Positions 1 through 9,232 are shown, counted from the first letter of the stretch. The stretch is 23,728 bases of DNA from Bacteroidales bacterium (GCA_016926235.1 JAFGOZ010000700.1:1-23728); one strand, 5' to 3'. Translations and numbers: made by a program. Notes: generated by a model from the letters alone, not told the origin.

Positions 1-1
1 A

Positions 2-781
2 TTTGACAGCGTCTGTAATCTGGCCGCACAGGCCGGGGTACGTTATAGTCTGACAAATCCCTATGCTTATATCGAGAGTAATATCGTCGGCTTTGTAAAC
101 ATTCTGGAGTCATGCAGGCATAACAAAATAAAGCATCTTGTATATGCCAGCAGTTCTAGTGTTTACGGACTTAATGAAAGTATTCCTTTTTCTGAGAAGG
201 ATAATGTGGATCATCCGATTAGTCTTTATGCGGCCTCCAAGAAAAGCAACGAGTTGATGGCCCATAGCTACAGTCATTTATTTGGGCTGCCTACAACTGG
301 CCTGCGGTTCTTCACAGTTTACGGCCCATGGGGACGTCCCGATATGGCACTTTTTATATTTACAAAAGCAATTATGGAGGGGAAGACCATTCAGGTATTT
401 AACAATGGTGAAATGGAGCGCGATTTCACATACATTGATGATATTATGGAGGGGATTTTCAGGATACTTACAAGTGAACCTCCAAAGGATAATAAGGATT
501 GGAATGGAAAGGAACCCGATCCATCCTCCTCCCCTGCTCCTTATAAAATTTACAATATAGGAAACAGCAAACCGGTGAAGTTGATGGATTTCATTCATTC
601 CATTGAAGAAAATACCGGCAAAAAGGCCATTATTGAATTCATGCCGATGCAGGCCGGGGATGTGAGAAGGACATGGGCGAATACAAATAACCTCAAACGA
701 CAACATAACTATCAACCATCAACCAACATTGAATCAGGAATTAGTAGATTCATTTCCTGGTATAAAAAGTATTATAGTTAA
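2..781 (+). CDS. UDP-glucuronate 4-epimerase-like NAD-dependent epimerase (5' end cut by window)
   Basis: This is an extended short-chain dehydrogenase/reductase that probably interconverts UDP-glucuronate and UDP-galacturonate in the cytoplasm, supplying a uronic acid for the polymer. The reading frame is open from base 2, leaving 259 visible residues. The family is usually about 340-350 residues, so roughly the first 85, including the Gly-rich NAD-binding loop, lie upstream of the window. The segment AAQAGVRYS near the left edge is a hallmark of the UDP-GlcA epimerase group. It is followed by a Ser-rich strand (SSSSVYG), the catalytic YxxxK as YAASK (Tyr codon at 227) and [15 protein letters not shown]. 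The stop lies 11 bases before the export lipoprotein, so the two are probably co-transcribed. The family call is firm. The exact sugar is inferred, and another UDP-hexose epimerase or decarboxylase is less likely. Confidence 0.88.
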   Translation, partial: FDSVCNLAAQAGVRYSLTNPYAYIESNIVGFVNILESCRHNKIKHLVYASSSSVYGLNESIPFSEKDNVDHPISLYAASKKSNELMAHSYSHLFGLPTTGLRFFTVYGPWGRPDMALFIFTKAIMEGKTIQVFNNGEMERDFTYIDDIMEGIFRILTSEPPKDNKDWNGKEPDPSSSPAPYKIYNIGNSKPVKLMDFIHSIEENTGKKAIIEFMPMQAGDVRRTWANTNNLKRQHNYQPSTNIESGISRFISWYKKYYS

Positions 782-792
782 ATTTTGAAACT

Positions 793-1578
793 ATGAAACC
801 AAAACATTTGAGCTGTAAGTCTTTTCAAATTTTCTTTTTGTTTTTAACTGTTTTTGTCATTACTTCGTGCATTCCACAAAAGAAAATTGAACTTTTGCAG
901 GATGCCATTACAGTCGAAAAGACTTACAAATTGACTGAGAAAGTTCCACTATTTATCAAACCAAATGATGAGCTTTATATCAGGGTGTCAAGCTTTGATG
1001 ATGTGGCATTTAATTTCTTCAATAATCAGACATCCTCAAATTACCTGAATTATAACAATGAACTTTCTCTTTCACTGATCACTTTTACTGTCAATGATTC
1101 TGGCGCAATTGATTTTCCTATCTTGGGACATGTTCAAATGGAAGGTCTTACTATAAATGAAGCGACCAAGAAACTTAAAGATCTTCTAAGCGAATATTTC
1201 AATCAGCCCACTGTAATCATTAAGGTGGTTAATAAAAAGATTTCAGTATTCGGAGAGGTCCAGCTTTCCGGCTCGTTTACTTATACAAATGACAGAATCA
1301 CCATATTTGAAGCGATTAGTATGGCAGGGGATGTCACTCCGCACGGAAACCTTAAGGATGTTTATCTGGTTCGATCTGAAAATGATTCGATTATGAAGAT
1401 TAAAATGGATCTGACCGCTGATCAAATACTCACAAGCAAATATTACTACCTGCTGCCTAACGATGTCATCTATGTAAAACCACGACCTTCATTAACGTGG
1501 AATATTGTTTCCGTACCCATCACGCTTGTTTTGACTACATTAACTACCGCGCTGCTAATATTTGATTATACAAGGTAA
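793..1578 (+). CDS. Wza-like polysaccharide export outer-membrane lipoprotein
   Basis: This 261-residue protein probably forms the outer-membrane export channel for the polymer. It has a lipoprotein signal peptide: a basic start, a hydrophobic run at residues 11-23, and a lipobox ITSC with Cys26 as the lipidated residue. A Poly_export domain follows (about residues 50-150, with the segment GAIDFPILGHVQMEGLT). Next is an SLBB-type domain (about 150-210, with SVFGEVQLSGSF and ISMAGDVTPHGNLKDVYLVR). The C-terminus ends in a hydrophobic helix (about 236-257), as in other Wza-type proteins that cross the membrane there. Bacteroidota homologues are typically about this length, shorter than E. coli Wza (379 residues). 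It sits directly upstream of the Wzc-like autokinase, its usual partner. The start is the first ATG after the epimerase. Confidence 0.92.
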   Translation: MKPKHLSCKSFQIFFLFLTVFVITSCIPQKKIELLQDAITVEKTYKLTEKVPLFIKPNDELYIRVSSFDDVAFNFFNNQTSSNYLNYNNELSLSLITFTVNDSGAIDFPILGHVQMEGLTINEATKKLKDLLSEYFNQPTVIIKVVNKKISVFGEVQLSGSFTYTNDRITIFEAISMAGDVTPHGNLKDVYLVRSENDSIMKIKMDLTADQILTSKYYYLLPNDVIYVKPRPSLTWNIVSVPITLVLTTLTTALLIFDYTR

Positions 1579-1650
1579 CAATTGACAATAAGGAATCCAT
1601 AAACTTGAAAATACTCTTCAAACCATATACTTACGTTAAAATAATTATCT

Positions 1651-4002
1651 ATGAGTAGCAAAGATAGTAAGCCAAGAGATCTTTTTGATATTGATTATTT
1701 GGTATCACTTGCTTCAAGATACTGGCTTATAATCGGCATTAGCATCATCACCGGATTATTGTGTGCATTGCTGTACAATATATTTTCTCTGCCGATTTTT
1801 GAAGTCAGATCATCAATACTCCTCAAAAATGATCGGAATGATAATATTCTTGCAGTTAATCAACTATTTGGTCAAACCGGATTTCTTAACAATGAAAATA
1901 GTTTTGAGAATAAGATGGAAGTATTGAAATCGACACCGTTGATTCAAAATGCAATAGAAAATCTAGATTTTCAGATTTCTTATTTCAGCCGTTCAGGACC
2001 TATCAAAAAAGAATTGTACAAAAACTCTCCATTCATTGTTGTTTTGAATCAGGAACATCCTCAGCCTATTAAAACAGTTTTTAAAATTGAAATTCTGGAT
2101 GATAATACATTTCGGATCAAGGCAAATTCCAATGAAGCTCAATTATATAGCGTAAAAAACAATGTGGTCATTCAGAATCTTGTTGATTTCAAGTTAGATA
2201 TAACAAGCGCTTTTAACAGCCAAATCAACAGTGAAAACTATGATTTTAAACTAATTCTCAATCAGAACTTTGATAAAAGTGAATTTAAGACAAACAAGTA
2301 TGCATTTATAATTAACGATCTAAATACCCTTACAAAACAGGTTCAGGATAATGTTAAAGTTGAACAGGCAAGCCTTCAAACCACAATTGCAAATCTTTCA
2401 CTGAAAACGAAAGTTCCTGCTAAAGATATTGACCTCCTCAAAAGTATTACGAATGAATATGTAACCAAAGATATCAATGAAAAGATTCATGCTTCAGTTA
2501 AAACATTAGAATACATTGATGGCCAATTGGGGGCCATCAGTGATTCTTTGCACCTTGCTGAATTAAATCTGCAACAATTCAGAACCGCTAACCAGGTAAT
2601 AGATATTTCAGCTATATCAGGCCGGGCTTATGATCAGCTCCAGGATCTCGAGCGTGAAAAGGGTACCGCAATTGTTCGTTACAAATACTTTCAATATATC
2701 AATGAGTATTTTGAAAAGAATAAAGAGATGTCTGATATGATAGCACCCTCATCAATGGGAATTGAAGATCCTCTTCTGAATAATTTAATTCAGGAACTGA
2801 CAACACTAAATGCAGAAAAGACAAGTCTGATAGAGAATAACCAGGGAAAGAGCCCTTATTTGAGACAAATCGATATCAAGATTGATAATTTAAAAAATAC
2901 AATTTCTGAAAACATCAAATATATCATAAATTCAACTGAAATTTCTTTAAAAGATATAGATAGCAGGATTAACGTGCTCAATAATGAGCTCAGGAAACTT
3001 CCTACAACTCAAAGAAAACTGCTCGGCTTTGAACGGAAATTTAACCTAAACGATGCAATTTATACGTTTTTACTTCAAAGAAGGGCTGAAGCCCAGATAT
3101 CAAAAGCATCCTATCTTCCTGGGGCCGAAATTATTGAACCAAGCGATATTGTGGGTGATGGTCAGATCTCCCCAAAGAAAACGCTGAATTATTTTATTGG
3201 ATTTCTGTTTGGTCTGATTGTCCCCTTTGTCGGCCTTTATATGAGAGAAGTTATTCAAGACAAGGTTACAGATCATAACGAAATTCTTAAAATACTGGGT
3301 GTTCCGCTTCTTGGAAAAATATATGAGAATAACAAAAAGATAGAATTGGTAGTAAAGAGTTTTCCAAAATCACATATTGCTGAATCGTTTAGGCTTATGA
3401 GAACAGGGTTGAACTACTTCGTAGAAAAAAATGTAAATTCTGTACTCCTTATAACATCGGCAATTGGTCAGGAGGGTAAATCCTTTGTTTCTGGAAATTT
3501 TGCCACCTCAATTGCAAACGCTAACAAAAGGACCATTCTTTTGGGTTTTGATTTAAGGAGACCAAAAACCGCTGAAGGACTGAAAGTTCACTATGAATTC
3601 GGAATAAGCACCTATCTAAGCAACCAGGCACCTCTTGAAGAGGTTATTCAAAAGACTGACATTGAAAACCTTGATGTTATTACATCCGGACCTATACCAC
3701 CAAACCCTTCGGAACTTATCTCCTCAAATAAAACCAACGAATTGATTTCAATTCTTAAGGAGAAATATAACTATATTATTATAGATACACCTCCGATAGG
3801 TTTATTATCTGATACTTATAAACTTTTGGAACTAGCTGACCTAAATATCTTTGTAATAAGGCAAGATCATACTCCCAGAAAAGAATTATTAAGCATCATG
3901 AGAGAACTTAAAATGCGCAATATTAAGAAACTCTGTATTGTGATTAATAATATTCCGCTTATGAAGCACAACAAGTATGGCTATCAATATTATGAGAAAT
4001 AG
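1651..4002 (+). CDS. Wzc-like polysaccharide copolymerase and tyrosine autokinase
   Basis: This 783-residue inner-membrane protein controls chain length and export by cycles of tyrosine autophosphorylation. A Wzz-type N-terminal domain has a first membrane helix at about residues 24-45. A long, partly coiled-coil periplasmic region follows (about 46-510), then a second helix at about 512-535. The C-terminal BY-kinase domain has a Walker A loop GQEGKS (606-611), a Walker A' segment LLGFDLRRPK (about 631-639) and a Walker B segment IIIDTPP with Asp712. The protein ends in a tyrosine cluster (Tyr776, 778, 780, 781), the expected autophosphorylation tail. It is a one-piece kinase plus copolymerase, as in proteobacteria and Bacteroidota, not the split Firmicutes form. 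A 72-base gap separates it from the export lipoprotein. No phosphatase partner is visible in the window. Confidence 0.95.
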   Translation: MSSKDSKPRDLFDIDYLVSLASRYWLIIGISIITGLLCALLYNIFSLPIFEVRSSILLKNDRNDNILAVNQLFGQTGFLNNENSFENKMEVLKSTPLIQNAIENLDFQISYFSRSGPIKKELYKNSPFIVVLNQEHPQPIKTVFKIEILDDNTFRIKANSNEAQLYSVKNNVVIQNLVDFKLDITSAFNSQINSENYDFKLILNQNFDKSEFKTNKYAFIINDLNTLTKQVQDNVKVEQASLQTTIANLSLKTKVPAKDIDLLKSITNEYVTKDINEKIHASVKTLEYIDGQLGAISDSLHLAELNLQQFRTANQVIDISAISGRAYDQLQDLEREKGTAIVRYKYFQYINEYFEKNKEMSDMIAPSSMGIEDPLLNNLIQELTTLNAEKTSLIENNQGKSPYLRQIDIKIDNLKNTISENIKYIINSTEISLKDIDSRINVLNNELRKLPTTQRKLLGFERKFNLNDAIYTFLLQRRAEAQISKASYLPGAEIIEPSDIVGDGQISPKKTLNYFIGFLFGLIVPFVGLYMREVIQDKVTDHNEILKILGVPLLGKIYENNKKIELVVKSFPKSHIAESFRLMRTGLNYFVEKNVNSVLLITSAIGQEGKSFVSGNFATSIANANKRTILLGFDLRRPKTAEGLKVHYEFGISTYLSNQAPLEEVIQKTDIENLDVITSGPIPPNPSELISSNKTNELISILKEKYNYIIIDTPPIGLLSDTYKLLELADLNIFVIRQDHTPRKELLSIMRELKMRNIKKLCIVINNIPLMKHNKYGYQYYEK

Positions 4003-4012
4003 CAGGCCAGTT

Positions 4013-4039
4013 AATGCTAGTTTTCATGTAGCATTTTTT
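4013..4039 (+). terminator. Weak hairpin plus T-run, possible terminator or attenuator
   Basis: A 7-bp inverted repeat (AATGCTA at 4013-4019, TAGCATT at 4029-4035) with a 9-base loop runs into six T residues (4034-4039), 10 bases after the autokinase stop. The stem has only two G-C pairs, so full termination is doubtful. It may reduce transcription between the export/kinase genes and the flippase. Shape is the only evidence. Confidence 0.3.
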
Positions 4040-4070
4040 ATGGGTTTACTTTTATGCGTGTTTGCATGCT

Positions 4071-5438
4071 ATGAATGGATATTTTGAGAGGATTGTCTTA
4101 TTTTTAAATAAAGGTCATGAGCGCAGTATCAAGGCCAAAAAGAACATTCTCGCATCTTTTGTATTAAAAGGAGGAGGAATTATTGTCAGCCTCATACTGG
4201 TTCCCCTGACTATCAATTTCGCAAACCCAGTACATTATGGCATTTGGATAACATTAAACTCGATTTTTGAATGGTTTACTTTTTTAGATATTGGCATAGG
4301 TAACGGATTAAGGAATAAGCTCGCAGAAGCCGAAAGCCGGGGAGAATACAAATTAGCAAGAATGTATAACAGCTCAGCCTACTTTTTTCTGGGATTGATT
4401 ATGCTTCTTGTCTTTGTTGTTTTTCAGATTGTCAACTTGTTTTTTCTAGATTGGAACAAACTTCTAAAAATTGAGAGTCATGATTTCCTAAACTTCAACT
4501 TGTTTGTCAGCATTGTTTTTTTCTTGTTTTGTTTTCAATTTGTCCTATCATTGATAAATAAGATATTTCAAGCTGTTGAAAAACCGGCCTTCACTTCTTT
4601 AATTAATTTTCTGTCCAATGTCTTGTTGCTGCTAATTATTCTTGTATTATTTCATTTCCAAGATGGTTCGCTTATCAGTCTGGGAATCGCAAGTAGCATT
4701 GCGCCAGTGGTAATTTTATTGTTTTTTAATCTATATTTCTTTCATAAAAAACTGAAAATTTTCGCTCCAGCAATTAGATATGTCCGAATCAAGTATGCCA
4801 GAGACATTTTAAAGATAGGAGTGAAGTTTTTCCTGATGCAATTCTCAGCTATCATTATTTTTTCATCCAACAACTATTTGATCAATTACTTTATCGGAGC
4901 AACTGAAGTGACGAATTATAATGTTGTTTTCAAATATTTCAGCGTAGTTTCAAATCTTTTCATCATTGTTATAACGCCATTCTGGTCCAGCTTTACACAT
5001 GCATTTGTCAAAAATGAAATTCCATGGCTGAAAACAACGATAAGGAATTTGCTGCTGATATATCTGTTGTTTACAATGGCAATTGTTGCCTTAGTTATCG
5101 TTTCAAAATTTGCCTTAAAGTTATGGATCGGAGACGACTTTGCGGTACCTACCTCTCTGATCATATCGGTTGCAGGATTTTTTACAATCAATATGTTGAT
5201 GAACCTGTATAATTATTTAATTAACGGTATCGGTAAAATTCAACTTCAATATTATCTATCAATCATCGTAATTCTGATTGAAATTCCTTTGGCTGTAGTT
5301 TTTTGCGTAAAGTTGAAAATGGGGACAAATGGTATCATCTTAGCCAACATAATTGCAATTATCCCCTTTGTAATTTTGATGCCGATTCAATTAAAGAAAT
5401 TATTGGAAGGAAGAGCCAAAGGTATCTGGAATAAATAG
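4071..5438 (+). CDS. Wzx-like polysaccharide repeat-unit flippase (MOP superfamily)
   Basis: This 455-residue polytopic membrane protein probably flips the lipid-linked repeat unit across the inner membrane. The sequence is almost entirely hydrophobic helices, about 12-14 by eye, joined by short charged loops. Near the N-terminus it has an ASFVLKGGGIIVSL segment and a GIWITLNSIFEWFTFLDIGIG segment typical of Wzx/RfbX-type transporters, where glycine-rich first helices precede a D-I-G-x-G-N motif. I chose the ATG at 4071. A TTG nine bases upstream would add only three residues. The gene lies between the Wzc-like kinase and the Wzy-like polymerase, the classic Wzx/Wzy arrangement. Substrate specificity cannot be read from the sequence. 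A teichuronic acid or other oligosaccharide exporter of the same superfamily is the main alternative. Confidence 0.85.
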   Translation: MNGYFERIVLFLNKGHERSIKAKKNILASFVLKGGGIIVSLILVPLTINFANPVHYGIWITLNSIFEWFTFLDIGIGNGLRNKLAEAESRGEYKLARMYNSSAYFFLGLIMLLVFVVFQIVNLFFLDWNKLLKIESHDFLNFNLFVSIVFFLFCFQFVLSLINKIFQAVEKPAFTSLINFLSNVLLLLIILVLFHFQDGSLISLGIASSIAPVVILLFFNLYFFHKKLKIFAPAIRYVRIKYARDILKIGVKFFLMQFSAIIIFSSNNYLINYFIGATEVTNYNVVFKYFSVVSNLFIIVITPFWSSFTHAFVKNEIPWLKTTIRNLLLIYLLFTMAIVALVIVSKFALKLWIGDDFAVPTSLIISVAGFFTINMLMNLYNYLINGIGKIQLQYYLSIIVILIEIPLAVVFCVKLKMGTNGIILANIIAIIPFVILMPIQLKKLLEGRAKGIWNK

Positions 5439-5455
5439 ATGTAAAAGGACAGGAT

Positions 5456-6721
5456 ATGATTATAACTCTGTTAATTATTATTGGCCTAATATTCATTCTA
5501 TTGTTTTACCGGTTTCGATTAGGTTTTATTTACAAAATACCTGTTTATATTATTGCCTTTAATATTTTGGGAGGTTTTTTCGATGTAGGCAGTGGTATTG
5601 GTACTGCACGAAATATTACAATGCTTGTTGTTACTTTGGCCGTAATTATTGAATATAGGTCTCTAGTTTTCAGCGAGTTCAAATTACTGTTTGTTTTTCT
5701 GGCTTACGGATTTGTATTGTGTTTCTTCTCTTCTAATTTTTTAAACTCAATCAAAGAATACATAGTCGTTTTTTATACGCTTTTGATGTTTCCGGCCGGG
5801 TATTACCTGGTGACTGATAAGGAGAAATTAAATAAGTTCACTGACGGTATCATTGGAATGGCCGTGATATTTGTATTGAATGGAATTTTCGCCAAGAATT
5901 TGGGAGCAAGGCCTGATGTTTATGGAGGTACGGGGTTTACGATGGGAGGCATTGCTTTCACTGAAATACTTCAGGGCTCAATCTTTCTTATCGCATTGCC
6001 GTCTATCCTGGGATCAGCGGATTCAAAATCTAAAAAGGCACTTGTGCTACTACTTGGTTTAGGGATCATGATCCTATTGATACTGAGCCTGAGAAGAACG
6101 TCTGTCATTATTGTCTTAATCGCCTTCTGTTATTACGCAGTTAAGAATCGGAACTACAGATGGTCAATTGTTTACTTTTTGATTGTAGCTGCTCCTGTAT
6201 ATTTCTTGTTTTTCTCAGTTGTCAACAATGCAGTATCAGAGCGTCTAGAAGACAGGCCCGAACTTGTCGCCGGCGGATACTCAATTACACAGGAATACAG
6301 ATACCTGGAATATGGTATTGTTTATAAAGAAGTCACCTCGAATGCTAAGATGTTCTTGGTTGGACGGGATTTTTTGAACTCTCAGGGTAACTATAATCAG
6401 GGTAGATGGGGAACTAGAGTATTGCATTCGGATTTCACATTGATCCTTGATGGATCGGGTTTTATCGGGTTAATACTATATTTACTGATAATAATAGACC
6501 TGTTTAGAAGATACAGAAATATCAGCAACAGGGACCTACCAGATTTGAGTTCGGAAAAGACACTGTTGTTCATACTGATAGTAACTTTTTTTGTAGTATC
6601 ATTCCAGGGTGGTATATCGACCCCGGGATACAGGACTATTTTGCTCCTTTATTTGGGAGCACTATATGGCACGATAAGTAATTCTGAAATAAATAACAAC
6701 GATGCCAAGCAGAAAGATTAG
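5456..6721 (+). CDS. Wzy/WaaL-like O-antigen polymerase or ligase
   Basis: This 421-residue membrane protein probably polymerises repeat units at the periplasmic face. About ten to twelve hydrophobic helices are visible. A large hydrophilic loop (about residues 255-325) contains SERLEDRPELVAGG, a GRDF segment and VLHSDFTLILDGSGFIGL. That His followed by a helix with a Gly-rich turn is the usual Wzy_C/O-antigen ligase signature. A Phe/Leu-rich final helix pair follows. The gene starts 17 bases after the flippase and its end overlaps the GT2 gene by 20 bases, so translation of the two is probably coupled. Polymerase and ligase cannot be separated by sequence alone. The neighbouring Wzx, Wzc and Wza genes favour polymerase. 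Confidence 0.82.
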   Translation: MIITLLIIIGLIFILLFYRFRLGFIYKIPVYIIAFNILGGFFDVGSGIGTARNITMLVVTLAVIIEYRSLVFSEFKLLFVFLAYGFVLCFFSSNFLNSIKEYIVVFYTLLMFPAGYYLVTDKEKLNKFTDGIIGMAVIFVLNGIFAKNLGARPDVYGGTGFTMGGIAFTEILQGSIFLIALPSILGSADSKSKKALVLLLGLGIMILLILSLRRTSVIIVLIAFCYYAVKNRNYRWSIVYFLIVAAPVYFLFFSVVNNAVSERLEDRPELVAGGYSITQEYRYLEYGIVYKEVTSNAKMFLVGRDFLNSQGNYNQGRWGTRVLHSDFTLILDGSGFIGLILYLLIIIDLFRRYRNISNRDLPDLSSEKTLLFILIVTFFVVSFQGGISTPGYRTILLLYLGALYGTISNSEINNNDAKQKD

Positions 6722-7478
6722 CATACTTACTCCATCCTATAATCAGGGGAAATATATCGAACAGAACATTCAATCTGTCCTTAATCAGAACTATAGTAAT
6801 TATGAGCATATTATTCTGGATGGGGGCTCAAAAGATAATACACTGGAAATACTTAGAAAATATCCGCATCTGAGGTGGATCTCAGAAAAAGACAGAGGCC
6901 AATCCCACGCATTGAACAAAGGTCTTGACATGGCTTCTGGTGAAATAATTGGCTGGCTGAATTCGGACGACTATTATGAGCGTGACATTTTTTATGATGT
7001 AGTCAGTTGTTTCAAGAATGATGAAGTTATCTGGGTAAAAGGTGATATTGTTTTGTTAAATGAACAAAAGAGTACGTCTGTTCTCGTGACCAACAAAAGC
7101 TTCACTTTTGAAAGTATAAAAAAAGGAAAGCCATGGGAGGTGGCGCAACCAGGTACATTTTTTAAACGTGAAGCAGCCTTAAAGGTCGGTGGCTATGATG
7201 AAACTTTGCATATGACTATGGATGGAGATTTATGGATCCGGTTGGCAAAAATCTCTTCACCAGTAATAATACATAAGACCTGGGCGTTCTTCAGAATACA
7301 CGAAAATCAAAAAACCAACGGATCAAATATCCTAAAACAAATTAAAGAAATCAAATATTCCTATAACAAGAATAATCTTCCATTTTCAAGTGCCTTTAAG
7401 TTGATTTATCCCCTGATACTCTCATTTATCAAAAAGAAAACAAAATATAGGGTTAAATGTTTAATGGCTTCCCAATAG
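6702..7478 (+). CDS. Family 2 glycosyltransferase
   Basis: This is a 258-residue cytoplasmic or membrane-associated GT-A enzyme that adds one sugar to the growing repeat unit. The N-terminus ISILTPSYNQGKYIEQ is the standard GT2 opening. The segment DGGSKDNT (residues about 41-48) is the nucleotide-binding loop, WLNSDD (about 86-91) the metal-binding DxD equivalent, and GGYDETLHMTMDGDLWIRLA (about 163-182) carries the catalytic-base region. The final 25 residues are hydrophobic and basic and may attach to the membrane. It resembles WcaA/WfgS-type transferases in organisation. Donor and acceptor sugars cannot be predicted. The ATG lies inside the 3' end of the polymerase gene, and the gene is followed by a 54-base gap to a convergent gene. 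Confidence 0.92.
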   Translation: MPSRKISILTPSYNQGKYIEQNIQSVLNQNYSNYEHIILDGGSKDNTLEILRKYPHLRWISEKDRGQSHALNKGLDMASGEIIGWLNSDDYYERDIFYDVVSCFKNDEVIWVKGDIVLLNEQKSTSVLVTNKSFTFESIKKGKPWEVAQPGTFFKREAALKVGGYDETLHMTMDGDLWIRLAKISSPVIIHKTWAFFRIHENQKTNGSNILKQIKEIKYSYNKNNLPFSSAFKLIYPLILSFIKKKTKYRVKCLMASQ

Positions 7479-7532
7479 TTCGCGAAATACTACTCCAATC
7501 CAGAAAAGAACTGCGAAGAAATGGACTGATCC

Positions 7533-8123
7533 CTATAAGGGTGTCCATGTTCGCTTTATAATAACCTTACATGGATTTCCCATAGCAATTGAATCTGGTG
7601 GAATATCTGTCATCACTACACTATTGGCACCAATAACGGAGTTTTTGCCAATAGTTACTCCTTTCAACACAAAACAATTAAAACCCAGAAAAACATTGTC
7701 CTCTATCACAATTGGTTTGGATGTTGAGTCAGGTGAAAAACGCTTCGCAGGGTTAGGATTGTGAAAATCACTGTCAAATATGGCACAATTCGCCCCTATA
7801 AGAACATTTTGGCCAATCCGGATACTCTTTGTAGCGATTATTACGGCACCTGATGCACCTGAATTATTTCCGATTACTATTTCCGACCCAGGCATTAGTG
7901 TAGTTAATCTGCATTGATGATGCAAAATGATTGGCTGGGAATAACGCCATGAATTGAATACACAATTATCTCCGATTCTTATGCAAGAATCTGGAGCCTT
8001 TTCAACGCCCATTATGCCTGTAAAAACTACGCATTTCCCAATTTCTACATCCAAAAAACGCAATTTTGCCTTCATTACGTACTTACTGAATTCTTGGATA
8101 ATTCTTGTTTTCACTTTAAGCAA
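7533..8123 (-). CDS. Left-handed beta-helix acyltransferase (hexapeptide family)
   Basis: This enzyme probably O- or N-acetylates a sugar of the repeat unit from acetyl-CoA. The hexapeptide repeats (I/V-G-x-x) are clear: IRIGDN, IVIGNNSGASGAVI, IRIGQNVLIGANCAI, IVIEDNVFLGFNCFVLKGVTIGKNS and VIGANSVV. Between coils is a loop FDSDFHN whose His is the expected catalytic residue in NodL/Maa/WcaF relatives. The C-terminus GNPCKVIIKRTW is also typical. No ATG lies upstream within the frame. The TTG at 8123 gives 196 residues with a helical N-terminal extension seen in relatives. An ATG at 8075 would give 180. It follows the HHSTG lipoprotein on the same strand with a 32-base gap and probably shares its transcript. 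Confidence 0.88.
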   Translation of the reverse strand: MLKVKTRIIQEFSKYVMKAKLRFLDVEIGKCVVFTGIMGVEKAPDSCIRIGDNCVFNSWRYSQPIILHHQCRLTTLMPGSEIVIGNNSGASGAVIIATKSIRIGQNVLIGANCAIFDSDFHNPNPAKRFSPDSTSKPIVIEDNVFLGFNCFVLKGVTIGKNSVIGANSVVMTDIPPDSIAMGNPCKVIIKRTWTPL

Positions 8124-8155
8124 ATAAGGGTAACTATTTTCGATTGTTGGTTATC

Positions 8156-9019
8156 TTAAAGATAGGTGCCAGTAAGCGTAGTATTTTTACCGTCATTTTC
8201 AATTACATCAATCATTCTTTGAAAGAATAGCTTACATGCATTTGAAGCAAATGTACTATTAGGATGGGAATCCACAGGTGAACGAGCATACTTTTCATCA
8301 AGATACAAATCCTTTCCAGCTTCCAATGAATATAAATCCCATATGAAAATATTATCATCCGGCAAATCCCACTCACCCGACACCCAACTAAAAAATGCTT
8401 TCGCACGTAAAGCCTCTTCTTCACTGATCTGAGATTTAACCTGTGCTGCACCTGTCCATAATATAAATTTGGTATTCCTAAAAGAATGCAATTTGTCTCT
8501 CAACAGCAAATATTGACTTTTGTAATTACCTAGTGACTTATAGTCTGAATCAAAGGTATTTGTATCAAGATCAGCTTGAATATTACTCACCGGAAAACAA
8601 TGCTTGAATATGATAACCTGATATTCTCCTGTAAGCATTTCAAGTGTCGGTTCTTCCATATATGCCTTATGGCCTGCATTTTTTACCCAGATATTGAAAT
8701 AATCATAAGGATAATTATGCCAGCCATAAGGTTGCATTTGAGGAAAAACCTGTTCTTCTATGTGATAGTCCGTATGATGTTCCTTGTTATATGATCTGAT
8801 TAACGAATACATATTACCCTTATTTCCCAACCTGTACGACAATTCTTTGTTGACCTTGAAAGCTAATTCTGACAGGGTATTACGTTCTCCGGCATCCCAG
8901 ATTAGTTGGCCGGTACTATGATGTAAAAAAATAATCTTCATATCTCTCTTATTAACAGGAGATTTACAGTTGAAAACAAGCAAAGTTAAAAAAAGAAATA
9001 TAGGGAATCGGTGGTTCAT
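8156..9019 (-). CDS. Putative lipoprotein of an unrecognised HHSTG family (possible SGNH-like hydrolase)
   Basis: I do not recognise a named family. From the ATG at 9019 the protein has 287 residues. It opens with a hydrophobic signal (residues 5-17) ending in Cys18 (LLVFNC), a likely lipidation site, though Asn at -1 is unusual. The body has a FLHHSTG motif (31-37), NYPYDYFNIW (102-111), IIFKHCFP (136-143), NTKFILWT (182-189) and DSHPN (250-254). The Ser after His-His near the start of the mature protein, and an Asp-x-His-Pro near the end, recall the first and last blocks of SGNH hydrolases, but no GDSL or DxxH motif is exact. The protein at 18476-19789 matches it along its whole length. I rejected the longer frame from 9082 because a good promoter (9046-9078) lies within it. 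A role in trimming or deacylating the polymer at the cell surface is inference. Confidence 0.7.
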   Translation of the reverse strand: MNHRFPIFLFLTLLVFNCKSPVNKRDMKIIFLHHSTGQLIWDAGERNTLSELAFKVNKELSYRLGNKGNMYSLIRSYNKEHHTDYHIEEQVFPQMQPYGWHNYPYDYFNIWVKNAGHKAYMEEPTLEMLTGEYQVIIFKHCFPVSNIQADLDTNTFDSDYKSLGNYKSQYLLLRDKLHSFRNTKFILWTGAAQVKSQISEEEALRAKAFFSWVSGEWDLPDDNIFIWDLYSLEAGKDLYLDEKYARSPVDSHPNSTFASNACKLFFQRMIDVIENDGKNTTLTGTYL

Positions 9020-9045
9020 ATAACCATCAATTAATGTTTTATATG

Positions 9046-9078
9046 CAAAGGTATAAAAAGTAGGTAACTTGATCAAAA
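9046..9078 (-). promoter_or_regulatory. Bacteroidota-type promoter for the HHSTG lipoprotein gene
   Basis: Read on the minus strand, TTTTG (9078-9074) is followed 20 bases later by TACCTTTG (9053-9046). That is an exact match to the Bacteroidota -7 consensus TAnnTTTG with a -33 TTTG at the usual spacing. The ATG at 9019 would lie roughly 20 bases from the predicted transcript start, which supports that start codon. It would drive the lipoprotein and the acyltransferase gene that follows. Confidence 0.6.
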
Positions 9079-9232
9079 CCATTTGTCATCTTGTCAATTT
9101 TATCACCTTATGTTTAATATTGTATACCAAATTATATTAAATTTAAACGAACAATTCCAACTCTATAATAAAACATATCATCAGATACTTCAAGCTGGTA
9201 ATCGATCATGTGAAATCTTCCTCTTCGAATAT

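Noticed and set aside
278..715. Minus-strand open frame of 145 codons opposite the epimerase gene
   Set aside because: It lies wholly opposite a well-conserved epimerase frame, shows no family motif and reads like a shadow of that gene.
7533..8123. Repeated I-G-x-x codon pattern as a DNA tandem repeat
   Set aside because: The repetition is in the protein (beta-helix coils). The DNA copies are too diverged to form a nucleotide repeat.
9083..9232. TTG-initiated 50-residue extension of the first GT4 gene
   Set aside because: The extra residues have no signal peptide, membrane helix or GT4 resemblance. The ATG at 9233 places the first beta strand at the usual position.
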